Shown in pieces: positions 14,201-22,200 of a DNA stretch of 23,895 bases. The position numbers and the translations under genes are program-made. Under the pieces are notes generated by a model, which saw nothing but the letters and a program-made list of their open reading frames with translations, did not search any database and was not told where the DNA came from. Source of the DNA: Nitrospirota bacterium (GTDB lineage: Bacteria > Nitrospirota > UBA9217); contig JALNZF010000039.1 in assembly GCA_023229435.1 (NCBI GenBank), positions 1 to 23,895 on the forward strand. The letters are read 5' to 3'. How positions within the stretch are numbered: position 1 is the stretch's first letter; every line of letters begins with the position of its first letter.

Positions 14201-15385
14201 TTACGATACCCTCTCCTTCTCGGTAAATTCGGCTTTCGACAGCATCGTATTCAACCTCTCATTATAGTAGGAAAACGCCTTGAAAAACGCTTTACAATAG
14301 TAGTCCGGCTTCATGATGTCGCCGTAAAACGAGAACGCATGATGCGCACAGCCGCCCCTACACATTGAATTCGACTCGCAGGTTGAACAGGGCGTAAGGT
14401 TTTCCTTTGTTCGCGCCATCAGGTCCTTTCGTGGTCCTTTATTGAGTAGCGCATCAAAGGCGTCATCATTGATATTCCCCAGTCTAAACCCCTGTTCGCC
14501 GGCAAAACGATTGCAAGGATACACTGAACCATCGGGGAGGAATGAAACAAATTTGGAAAAGCAACTGTCATCCGCGCTGCAATAGAACGGCATGCCGCCG
14601 TATATGATGCCGAGTAAAATGCTGTGAGGCGGGTTCACAGTAATCGTCGGCTGCGGGTCATCAAACCAGACATCAAACAAACGAATCAGAACATCGGTAT
14701 ATTCTGCGGGCGTCAAGGACTGTAAATCAGTCGCCTGACCGCGATTCGGCGTCACCGGAGACATGGTAAACGGCAAGCCGAGTGACTTCATATTGCGATA
14801 AATCTCCTCCACATAGGGAAGCGTCTCACGGCTGATGACGCAGATCACCCCGATAGTGAGCCCGCGCTCCTTGGCGCGCATAAGATTCTCGACAACCTTA
14901 TCATAAGTGCACTCGTTGCTTTTGCTTCGCCTTTTTGCATCGTGTAGTTCCCGCAACCCGTCTATACTGCTACCTACCCCGAAAGCGTTGTCTCGCAAGA
15001 AATCAATCCACTCGTCATTCAGCAGTGTGCCATTCGTCTGGATAGAGTTACGATATTGAAAGCCTTCCGATGCCATACGATTCTGAACATCCAGAACGTT
15101 TTTATAAAATGGGATACCCGCCAAAAGCGGCTCGCCGCCATGCCAGATGAATTTCGTTTCAGCGCCCTGACCATTGTAGCGGAGAAGAGCTTTAATGATT
15201 ATCTCTGCTGTTTCCTTCGTCATAATGGATGCTGAAGGTCTTTTGGCAAAACAATATTCGCACGATAAATTGCACGTAGTGGCGACCTCAACGATACCCG
15301 ACATAGTCCCGATCTTACGTTGAACCTCATCGAGGACACCGGGTGGTATCAAGTCTCGTATTTTCGTTGACGATAAAACAGTCAC
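14201..15385 (-). CDS. Radical SAM/SPASM peptide-maturase-like enzyme
   Basis: 394 residues from a GTG at 15385 preceded by AGAAAGGA at 5 bases; the frame is open to an ATG at 15457, but that lies in recombinase-derived sequence. The radical SAM cluster motif is CNLSCEYC (C38, C42, C45). HGGEP at 82-86 fits the Gly-Gly-Glu motif for SAM. The SPASM domain has the full Cys set: C275 (or C269), C291, then C333-x2-C336-x5-C342-x3-C346 and C364, enough for two auxiliary 4Fe-4S clusters as in anaerobic sulfatase maturases (anSME). No sulfatase gene is nearby; instead the next gene is a small Cys-rich peptide, so a RiPP maturase is the better reading. The enzyme would be cytoplasmic and oxygen-sensitive. 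No RRE/PqqD-like leader-binding domain is obvious. Base composition is less GC-rich than the 8-13 kb genes, in line with transfer. Confidence 0.85.
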   Translation of the reverse strand: MTVLSSTKIRDLIPPGVLDEVQRKIGTMSGIVEVATTCNLSCEYCFAKRPSASIMTKETAEIIIKALLRYNGQGAETKFIWHGGEPLLAGIPFYKNVLDVQNRMASEGFQYRNSIQTNGTLLNDEWIDFLRDNAFGVGSSIDGLRELHDAKRRSKSNECTYDKVVENLMRAKERGLTIGVICVISRETLPYVEEIYRNMKSLGLPFTMSPVTPNRGQATDLQSLTPAEYTDVLIRLFDVWFDDPQPTITVNPPHSILLGIIYGGMPFYCSADDSCFSKFVSFLPDGSVYPCNRFAGEQGFRLGNINDDAFDALLNKGPRKDLMARTKENLTPCSTCESNSMCRGGCAHHAFSFYGDIMKPDYYCKAFFKAFSYYNERLNTMLSKAEFTEKERVS

Positions 15386-15725
15386 TACATTCCTTTCTAA
15401 ATGCCCTTGTCCGGCGCAGCCGGATGGCCAAATCCCACGGAATACGATGTGATGCAAATGCCCAAAACAGAAACGAGCGATATGCGCTCTTTATTCTATT
15501 CATCGTAGCAGCTGATCGTATGTGTCCATATCTTTTCTCCGCCGCAATCTCGGAGACAACTGAATCGAGTTCCTTATCGGTTATCCGCCCAACTTGTCTG
15601 TCTCCAGGGTGTTCAATGAGACGTTCGAGATCCTGCTGGTAGCAGGATCTCGTGCTTGCTGCGCGGCCTGCGGCTCGAAGGTGAATGATGAAATCCTCTA
15701 TCAACTGCGTCAATGTCTGCTGCAT
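15327..15725 (-). pseudogene. Truncated tyrosine recombinase, core-binding domain only
   Basis: 132 codons. ATG 15725 has a GGAG ribosome binding site (AAAGGAGAAGATT). Residues 1-95 (TLTQLIEDFIIHLRAAGRAA ... TRSCYQQDLERLIEHP ... YRSFLFWAFASHRI) are the SAM-like core-binding domain of phage-type integrases. The catalytic domain (R-H-R-Y) is absent. The frame continues out of family for about 30 residues and overlaps the start of the radical SAM gene by 59 bases. The break lies just before that gene's ribosome binding site, so the radical SAM cassette replaced the recombinase's 3' half by insertion or deletion. It may still be translated, and its promoter probably drives the cassette. Confidence 0.75.
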
Positions 15726-16082
15726 AATCTTCTCCTTTCAAATTGTCGTCGTCCGCCAGTGGGCACGGCGGGTGCTAATGGAGAAGATTATAAGCCGATA
15801 TGGGGCGAGTGATGCTGCGAAAAGGCCAATGCCGAGATAGACGACGCGTCGCTTGCGACAAAGGCATCGCGAAAATAGGCCGAAACAGCAGGGAGTGACG
15901 AGGATAATCAGGCTAAAAGAATAGTACAAGCCTCTATTTTCGACAAACGCTAAATAAGCCGTTTTCTCAGCGCGTTAACGTTTGATTTACATTGATGAAA
16001 AATACATGTCGCAAGCGGGCCATAGGAAAATGTCGAAAATCGATTTTCGAAAAGAAAGGCTACGAAGCAAGTTAATTGATTT
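15726..16082. other. Upstream region of the recombinase/radical SAM unit
   Basis: About 360 bases without a convincing gene. A TATAAT lies on the minus strand at 15792-15787, 61 bases before the recombinase ATG, without a good -35. The hydrophobic frame 15738-15929 (minus) has no ribosome binding site. CAAACG and CGTTTG words around 15945-15995 form a loose inverted repeat. An integron-type attC was looked for and not found. Confidence 0.4.
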
Positions 16083-16120
16083 AAAAAAGAAAATCCAGAT
16101 GAGCGTTCATGCCCATCTGG
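16083..16120 (-). terminator. Intrinsic terminator downstream of lipoprotein gene
   Basis: On the minus strand CCAGATGGGC/GCTCATCTGG (10 base pairs, one G-T) with a 6-base loop (16095-16120), then ATTTTCTTTTTT. A standard Rho-independent signal, 155 bases after the lipoprotein stop at 16276. Confidence 0.75.
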
Positions 16121-16140
16121 GAAAGTGTAATGAATTGAAC

Positions 16141-16180
16141 AGGTCCCAGAATACTCATTCTGAGAGCTCCTTTTTACAGA
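16141..16180. repeat. 40-base direct repeat, copy 1
   Basis: Identical over 40 bases to 16795-16834. It starts AGGTCCCAGA and ends CTCCTTTTTACAGA. Its core CAGAAT-ACTC-ATTCTG is a short palindrome with a 4-base centre. It is followed on the plus strand by a strong hairpin, GAACCGGCGG/CCGCCGGTTC (16182-16191, 16197-16206). Confidence 0.9.
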
Positions 16181-16275
16181 AGAACCGGCGGGGATGCCGC
16201 CGGTTCGTTTGAGAGTTGTTTTGTGAACAGAAGCTTTGGAAAATGCAATATCTCCGCTGAACAAAATATAGCGAT

Positions 16276-16764
16276 TTAATGCCTCCATCCGTCATCAAAT
16301 TTACTAAAGGTGGCAGTGCCTCCTCTCGTAAAAGTACGCCCGTCCTTGTACATTGTACCGAGTAGTCCAGAGGGTTTATACGTAGCGGTATATGATACAA
16401 CCCTACGGGTGTCACCATTTTTTTGGATTCCAGTAATTGCAACACTTTCAAACGTTGCAAATTCGATATCGGTGCCATTATAAGGACAAAAAATGCTGTT
16501 TCCCTTTTGTGTGCAAACATACATGCTTGCCGTTTGCTTATCTTGCTTGACATACCCTTCCGCAGAGAGTAGTCTCACTACCTCCTCACCGCCTGGTGCA
16601 GTATGGATATCGCCCGCAAAACGAAAGAACATTTGAGTTAACTTAGACCCTTTTAATTTTTTATTAAGTACTGATGCCGCCTTGTCTCTGGAAAGGTCAC
16701 CACACCCTACAACCGTGAGTGCTGCCAAGAGAACCGCAAGAAACAATCCTGTCTTTCCCCGCAT
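16276..16764 (-). CDS. Small lipoprotein of unknown function
   Basis: 162 residues; ATG preceded by AGGGGGG at about 7 bases. Signal peptide MRGKTGLFLAVLLAALTVVG ending in a lipobox with Cys21 (VVGC), so probably attached to a membrane after lipidation. The mature part has no recognised domain; it contains C84 and C93 (YVCTQ, IFCPY), which could form a disulfide, and ends GWRH. The signal peptide and start region are nearly the same as in the propeller lipoprotein gene next door (MRGK[TI]GL), although the mature parts are unrelated. The gene is bracketed by a perfect 40-base direct repeat (16141-16180 and 16795-16834), suggesting a cassette-like unit. AT-richer than core genes. Confidence 0.75.
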   Translation of the reverse strand: MRGKTGLFLAVLLAALTVVGCGDLSRDKAASVLNKKLKGSKLTQMFFRFAGDIHTAPGGEEVVRLLSAEGYVKQDKQTASMYVCTQKGNSIFCPYNGTDIEFATFESVAITGIQKNGDTRRVVSYTATYKPSGLLGTMYKDGRTFTRGGTATFSKFDDGWRH

Positions 16765-16794
16765 AAGATACCCCCCTAGATTAATATGCTAATA

Positions 16795-16834
16795 AGGTCC
16801 CAGAATACTCATTCTGAGAGCTCCTTTTTACAGA
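16795..16834. repeat. 40-base direct repeat, copy 2
   Basis: Identical to 16141-16180. It lies 30 bases upstream of the lipoprotein ATG (minus strand). As in copy 1, a GC-rich hairpin follows directly on the plus strand: CCCCCGGC/GCCGGGGG (16837-16844, 16849-16856), but the hairpin sequences differ between copies. Confidence 0.9.
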
Positions 16835-16900
16835 GCCCCCCGGCTCCTGCCGGGGGAGGGTCACTTTTCTTGTCTGCATAGTCGTTGACTGACCGGTTCG

Positions 16901-16927
16901 TCAAGGGGGGCTCTTTGCCCCCCTTGA
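16901..16927 (-). terminator. Strong hairpin after the propeller lipoprotein gene
   Basis: TCAAGGGGGGC/GCCCCCCTTGA, a perfect 11-base stem with a 5-base loop, 29 bases past the stop at 16956. No T-run follows on the minus strand, so it may protect the mRNA end or terminate only partially. Confidence 0.5.
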
Positions 16928-16955
16928 CTGATGGCTGAGAAAACTTCCAGCCTGC

Positions 16956-18179
16956 CTATTGTGATGTGAGGACTATGCCTGCATTCGCACCGGATACTTC
17001 GCTTGCTCCCACAGCCGCAAACTTGGTGCCTGACCAGGTGATGCCATAAAGTTCACTTGTCGTGCCTGATGTGAGGGTTATCCATGTAATGCCGTCAGAA
17101 GATGTGAGGATGGTGCCGGAAGCTCCCACAGCGACAAACTGGGTGCCTGACCAGGTGATGCCACGAAGTTCATTTGTCGTGCCTGATGTGCGAGCTGTCC
17201 ATGTAATGCCGTCAGAAGATGTGAGGATGGTGCCGGAAGCTCCCACAGCGACAAACTGGGTGCCTGACCAGGTGCTGCCACGAAGTAAATTTGTCGTGCC
17301 TGATGTGCGAGCTGTCCATGTAATGCCATCAGAAGAGGTGAGGATGGTGCCGGAAGCTCCCACAGCGACAAACTGGGTGCCTGACCAGGTGATGCCACGA
17401 AGTAAATTTGTCGTGCCTGATGTGCCGGTTGTCCATGTAATGCCATCAGAAGAGGTGCGAATTGAGCCGGAATCTCCCACAGCGACAAACTGGGTGCCTG
17501 ACCAGGTGACGCCATAAAGCCCATATGTGCCTTCTGTGGTGAATCTGCTGACTGTCCATGAAATGCCGTCAGAAGAGGTGTAAATTTCGACAAAACCGAC
17601 AGCGACAAATTTCGTGCCTGACCAGGTGATGCCATTAATAATAAATCCGGTGGTTCCCCAGCCCGTGTAACGGTTTGTCCAAGATGTGCCGTTAGCCGAG
17701 GTAAGTATTGTGCCGGATGCGTTCGTGAGAGTTCCCACAGCGACAAACTGGGTGCCTGACCAGGTGATGCCATAAAGGTAATCTGACAGGCCTGATGTGC
17801 TGGTTGTTGTCCATGAAATGCCTGCGGATACCGTCAATGTCGTGTTCCCTGATATCGAACCTGATGTTGCTTCAATTAGCGATGTGCCTGTAGTAATACC
17901 TGTTGCAAGTCCGCTTGCGTTCACGGTTGCAACGGAAGTTGTGGCAGATACCCACGTTACTGATGAGGTAATATCCTTTGATGTCCCGTCAGAGTATGTG
18001 CCCATAGCCTTGCACTGTTTGGTTGCGCCTATGACAATACCCGGGGTTAAGGGAGTTACTGCAATGGACTGAAGCGTTGGTCCTGCTACGCCTCCCCCGC
18101 CCCCTCCACTACCACCGCAAGCCGTAACAATAAGTGCTGACAGAAGTACCACAATCAATAATCCGATTTTTCCCCTCAT
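16956..18179 (-). CDS. Lipoprotein with Ig-like (BIG2) domain and seven-blade propeller repeats
   Basis: 407 residues from ATG 18179, preceded by GGGAGG at 5 bases; an upstream ATG at 18215 has no site. Signal peptide MRGKIGLLIVVLLSALIVTA with a lipobox Cys (VTAC), then a Gly/Ser linker. Residues about 35-120 form a BIG2-type Ig-like domain (LQSIAVTPLTPGIVIGATKQ ... YSDGTSKDIT ... WVSATTSVATVN ... GLATG). The rest is seven repeats of about 39 residues with the pattern G-[IV]-T-W-S-G-T-x-F-V-A-V-G ... I-x-T-S-[SA]-[DN]-G-I-T-W, which should close as a beta-propeller. Surface or periplasmic; binding function likely, ligand unknown. Blades 4-6 are almost identical even in DNA, so the repeat number has changed recently. 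A strong promoter lies at 18254-18282 on the minus strand. Confidence 0.85.
   Translation of the reverse strand: MRGKIGLLIVVLLSALIVTACGGSGGGGGGVAGPTLQSIAVTPLTPGIVIGATKQCKAMGTYSDGTSKDITSSVTWVSATTSVATVNASGLATGITTGTSLIEATSGSISGNTTLTVSAGISWTTTSTSGLSDYLYGITWSGTQFVAVGTLTNASGTILTSANGTSWTNRYTGWGTTGFIINGITWSGTKFVAVGFVEIYTSSDGISWTVSRFTTEGTYGLYGVTWSGTQFVAVGDSGSIRTSSDGITWTTGTSGTTNLLRGITWSGTQFVAVGASGTILTSSDGITWTARTSGTTNLLRGSTWSGTQFVAVGASGTILTSSDGITWTARTSGTTNELRGITWSGTQFVAVGASGTILTSSDGITWITLTSGTTSELYGITWSGTKFAAVGASEVSGANAGIVLTSQ
17031..17767. repeat. Tandem 117-base repeats inside propeller gene
   Basis: The word TGACCAGGTG recurs at 17031, 17148, 17265, 17382, 17499, 17618 and 17758: spacing is exactly 117 bases four times, then about 120 and 140. 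The copies between 17148 and 17500 differ at only a few positions. The repeat also leaves long open frames on the other strand and in other frames (17062-17517, 17078-17773), which are by-products. Confidence 0.9.
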
Positions 18180-18235
18180 AATGCCTCCCTTTTGTTGAGA
18201 ATAGTGATAGGGCACTGCTTTGATGCGCCCAATTT

Positions 18236-18298
18236 ATTGACAAATGATTTCATTGTATACTATGAATTCATTGTAATGTCAATCAAAATAGCTATAGT
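18236..18298. promoter_or_regulatory. Divergent promoters with symmetric operator-like sites
   Basis: ATTGACA (18236-18242) and TGTCAAT (18277-18283) are inverted; between them TTCATTGTA is repeated directly at 18249-18257 and 18267-18275. On the minus strand TTGACA (18282-18277), 17 bases, TATACA (18259-18254) is a strong promoter for the propeller lipoprotein gene. On the plus strand TTGTAA (18271-18276), 16 bases, TATAGT (18293-18298) ends 7 bases before the ATG of the ribbon-helix-helix gene. The repeats lie where that regulator could control both genes. Confidence 0.65.
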
Positions 18299-18305
18299 AG
18301 TTCGC

Positions 18306-18473
18306 ATGAAGAAAGAGGTCATTATTACCGCCAGAGTTACCCCCGAAACCAAAGACATCATCCAATCTCTCGCTGACAAGGACGAGCGTACCCTTGCCTG
18401 GATGGTGCGAAAGCTTTTGCTTGAAGCATTGGATACGCGCGGACTCCTGAAAAAGCAAAAGCCGGGCAAATAA
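18306..18473 (+). CDS. Small ribbon-helix-helix DNA-binding protein
   Basis: 55 residues from ATG 18306. The frame is open to 18192, but the family start MKKEVIITARVTPETKDIIQ fits here, and a TATAGT box ends 7 bases upstream. An N-terminal beta strand (EVIITARVTPE) followed by two helices (TKDIIQSLADKDERTLAWMV, RKLLLEALDTR) is the Arc/CopG/MetJ-like fold; it would bind DNA as a dimer. No toxin gene lies next to it, so it is more likely a repressor of itself and of the divergent lipoprotein gene. No Shine-Dalgarno sequence. The C-terminus is basic (KKQKPGK). Confidence 0.75.
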   Translation: MKKEVIITARVTPETKDIIQSLADKDERTLAWMVRKLLLEALDTRGLLKKQKPGK

Positions 18474-18520
18474 TAAAACCGTGCATCCTGAGCGGCTCTA
18501 AGTATACCCGACAGGAACCG

Positions 18521-18549
18521 TAACCCCTCTCGATGAATGAGAGGGGTTA
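18521..18549. terminator. Bidirectional hairpin between convergent genes
   Basis: TAACCCCTCTC (18521-18531) and GAGAGGGGTTA (18539-18549): perfect 11-base stem, 7-base loop. It lies between the ribbon-helix-helix gene (plus) and the TRL-like gene (minus). T-runs are short, so efficiency is uncertain. Confidence 0.6.
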
Positions 18550-18585
18550 ATGGGTATCATATCTCAGCTTACATTACCTAGGCCT

Positions 18586-18897
18586 TTATTCACCCTTCAC
18601 AATGACAGTGTATTTTGCAAAAAACCCCAAAACACTGTTAAAACTATGATCTACAGTCATAATCTTTGTAATGCCTGCTTCTTTGGCGGCGGTTGCGATA
18701 CTGCAATCTCCAACAGCTACCATTCCGAGTACTGACATACAAGAACCTCTACCTTCCTTTGTTGCACCAACATTGCTTGTTGCCGTTACCGGTGCATCAA
18801 TGGCAGTAAACAGAATCCCAAAAACCGGCGCACTGACACATCCACTCATTGTGGCCAAAAATATAACTGCCAAGACACCTTTAATAATCTTCTTCAA
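18586..18897 (-). CDS. TRL-like family lipoprotein
   Basis: 103 residues from a TTG at 18897, chosen because a perfect AGGAGGTGA lies 8 bases before it; the frame is open to an ATG at 19002, but that gives an unusual N-terminus. Signal peptide LKKIIKGVLAVIFLATMSGC, lipobox MSGC. The mature part (VTATSNVGATKEGRGSCMSV ... GDCSIATAAKEAGITKIMTV ... DHSFNSVLGFFAKYTVIVKGE) matches the TRL-like pattern of small bacterial lipoproteins: A-T-S-N, C-x-S-x-L-G, G-D-x-S-I-x-x-A-A-K, G-I-x-K-I, D. Role unknown; two extra Cys may form a disulfide. Single gene. Confidence 0.82.
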   Translation of the reverse strand: MKKIIKGVLAVIFLATMSGCVSAPVFGILFTAIDAPVTATSNVGATKEGRGSCMSVLGMVAVGDCSIATAAKEAGITKIMTVDHSFNSVLGFFAKYTVIVKGE

Positions 18898-19210
18898 TAT
18901 GCTCACCTCCTTTCTTGCTGATTTCCCAGAACGCCCAGAGGGGAATGTGTAAACTTTCATCCAAATTTCTCTTTGCGATTTACGATATAACTGTCCAAAC
19001 ATGAAAATTACTTAGACTACTTCATTGAATTATTAGTGTACATAGATGTTGAGATGATGCGCCTATTAACGAATAATAATGTGAGGAAATCGCTGAAGCT
19101 CTGAAGCTCAAACCGGTTCTTTATAGAGACACAATACTTTAGGAGAACACACGGATAACACACGGATTCGTAAAAAAAGTACATTAAGAGGGGAGATGGC
19201 GCTGGATGGA
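18898..19210. other. Gap with short tandem repeat
   Basis: 313 bases without a gene. AACACACGGAT is repeated in tandem at 19146-19156 and 19157-19167; similar ACACGGAT words occur near 6913. No convincing terminator for the large regulator (stop at 19211) and no clear promoter for the TRL-like gene. Confidence 0.4.
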
Positions 19211-22200
19211 TTAGTTCTGCTTGGAGATAGAAGTATAAAGTTCTTCTGTTTTTGAAGAAGGGGTAATATTGAGCACTGCCGCCATCCTGGCATGACACCG
19301 GCGGTAAGTGGTCGCGGCTTCGGCGTTTCTGCCGAGTTTCAGGTAAGATGCCATTATTTGTTGATAGAATTCCTCGCATACGTCATCAATCTCGAGTCCC
19401 TTCTGAAAGCATTCTATCGCTTTATTATATTGCTTTATCTCTACCCAATATTGTCCCAGGCTGCGTGTAGTCTGGATAAATTTGCTTCTCATGCGGTCCC
19501 GGAGGTATGAGGTCCATGAGAACTGAATGTCTGCCGGCAGAAAATGTCCTTGGTACATGTTAATGGTCAATTCAGAGAGACTAATGGCGGATTCCAGTTC
19601 GTTCGACTTCTTTTTGTTTGTCACTGACATTTTTTTGTCCCGAAAGCTCTTCCATGCAGCCTCCGATTTATCGAACATGAGCGCAACGTTGAAAACATCC
19701 ACAAAACAATATCTGGCATCGAGGGTCAGTTTCTCGTCGTGAACTTGAATGGCTTTATCATTGCCGATTAATTTTCTCAAGCGATACAGGGCCAATTCAC
19801 CCGAGCGATGCGCGGAATATCCATCAGCATCGGGCCAGAGCAGGTCATTGATCTTTGTCGAGGGAACAGCAGCGCCTCCCAGGGAAATGAGCGTTTTGAG
19901 GAACGCCAACGGTTTGTGTTGCGCCTTGCCCGAGAATAAAAGCGGTTTGCCATCGATCGCGATTTCGAATCCGCCGAGTGTGGATATTTTGAGCGGATAT
20001 GGCCAGTTGGCCGGAACGGGCGCATTCTCTTCCGGCAAAAGTCCGCGCTTGCGGATAACGTTCCGCACATATTCCATCTCGATCCCGGCTTCCAGCGCCT
20101 TTCTACAGAGGACCGTCATGATTGCTGGTCGCCACCAGTACATGTTCATAAAACCTTTCTCTCGTCCCAACGTCATGGCTTTGCGCAAAAGTCTGAAACC
20201 CTGTTGACCATCTTTGCGTTGGAAGGCGATATGAGTTTCCATGATAAGGCACATATATTCAATCATGGTACTTCCCATGCTATGCGCAAGTTTATGCGCT
20301 TCAGCCAGATGATTATCAGCTTCACGATGTTTGCCCAAAATATACAACATTTCATAATTGATTATATGATTGACGACAATTCCTTGAATGTCGCCAACGT
20401 TACGCATTATAGAAATATACTCTTTGTAATGTCCGAGCGCGGCATGTCGATTCCCTTCGATCAGCGCCTTACAGATTTGCGCGCCATGATAATAGTGACT
20501 ATCAGTCCGACCCGTTGATTTATCCGGGTTCATTTTTTCAAGCAGGATTTCTGCAGTTTTCAGATCCCCGTTACTCAATGCGGCAACGAGTCCATGACCG
20601 ACAACATGATTTTCCCAGACACGGACCCCGGATTCCTCTCCCAGTCTTATTGTTTCAAAAGTTTTCTTTATGCAGGCCTCGCAATCCGGTTGGAAATAAT
20701 CATAGAGCGCTTCGGTGGTCATTACGGTAAGTCGCATGAGATCGGATGCGGAACTCGTCAGGGATTTGCGAAGCTTGTCCAGAACAATTGTAGCATTTGC
20801 AATCTCACCCATCCAAAGATAATAGACTGCAAGATAGACGCCCGCCTTCGTGCGGAGTTCAGATGGAGGATTTGTTCGGAAAAAATCCAGAGTCTTTTTT
20901 TCCCAAAACCCTATGTCGGGGTGCTGAGGCCGACGAAATGACAGCGCGCTGAACATTCCCACCGTTACCGCGGTGCCAATTTCCGAAGATGGAAACAGAG
21001 GGTTTTCTCTCAGTATATTCTCAAGTCGGGGGATCAGGGCGTCCAGAGGAAAATAATCAGCGCCAAAGAAAGCACAATCCACCGCGCCAGCCCAGGAGAG
21101 AAAAACTCCCGCCCGATCATCTTGGGCAAGAAATACATGATAGGCCCTATCAAATTCCTTTTTGCTCTCAAATGGATTGAACGGCAACGTGCAGACGCCG
21201 CGCCAATACAGCACCCAGGGCGTTTGTTCTGCAATAGTATTCGGCAGTTCACCCAGCCAAGCGTTGACAACACGAGAGCGACCTTGTAAAATCATACGCG
21301 GTGCGAGGCTGCAAAGAAGTCTGACGGCATTGTTCCAGTCGAAGGTTTGTAGAAAAAGCACAAGGGCTGCTTCATGTTGCCCGGATTTTTCCAGAGCGGT
21401 GGCCGCAGTTGCTTTAAGGTTGTTGATCTGGTCCGCTGAAAATAAACTGTTGCCTCTATCAAGCAGGAACTCATTGAAAAGCGGATGATATTGATAAAGA
21501 TCCGCCTGCGTCGTATGCTTGGTAGTAAAGAAATTTCGGTGGTTGAGGTCTGACAGGATTTGCTCGGCATTGTTTATCCCGGTGATCGTACGCGCTATGG
21601 ATGCGGACAATATCGGGAGATATGCGGTTTTCAGTAAAAAATCTCTCGTCTTTTTTTCCAAGTGATCGAATACTTCAGCGACGAAATATTGGAATATACG
21701 TTCTTGCGGTAATGCAGCCTCTTCAAAAGATATCTCTTCTCCCTGATAGGTTTCGTCCATCATCAGAACAAGACCTGCAGCCCACCCATCGGTCGCCTTA
21801 TGCAGGCGCTGCAACATACCAATCCCGGGTTTTTCCCCCTGACGAAGATGCACAAGTTCTTCAATTTCCTGGAGGTTAAGTCTTAGATCATTCCAACCGA
21901 ATGATGTCATCATACCGTTTGCCTGCAGTCGTATCAGCGTTGGCGGCGGCTCATTTCGGCTGATCAAGATAATTTGCATCCCCGGTGGAACCATGGAAAG
22001 ACCCGCAAGGATTATTTCATGAAGTCCCGCGTCAGGAGGAACATCCTGATAGTTATCAAAGACAAGAACGGCAGGAGTCTTTAAGCGTTCATAGAGGCCG
22101 GCAAAATAGCGGCGTGCAAACGCTGTGATACCAAGCAGATATTCAGGGGTTAAAAACGGAAGGGGGCGGCGCGCTTTCGGCGCAGCTTTTTTTGCTGCGC

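Noticed and set aside
15738..15929. 63-codon hydrophobic frame upstream of the recombinase
   Set aside because: No ribosome binding site, no family resemblance, ends in the recombinase leader.
15945..16000. Integron-type attC or attI site near the recombinase remnant
   Set aside because: CAAACG/CGTTTG and GTTAACG words are present but do not match the G-T-T-R-R-R-Y core sites in a paired layout.
15982..16212. 76-codon frame on the plus strand
   Set aside because: Crosses a terminator, a 40-base repeat and a hairpin; no ribosome binding site.
17062..17773. Repetitive proteins on the plus strand and in another minus frame of the propeller gene
   Set aside because: 117 bases is a multiple of three, so every frame repeats and stays open; only the minus frame with signal peptide and blade pattern makes sense.
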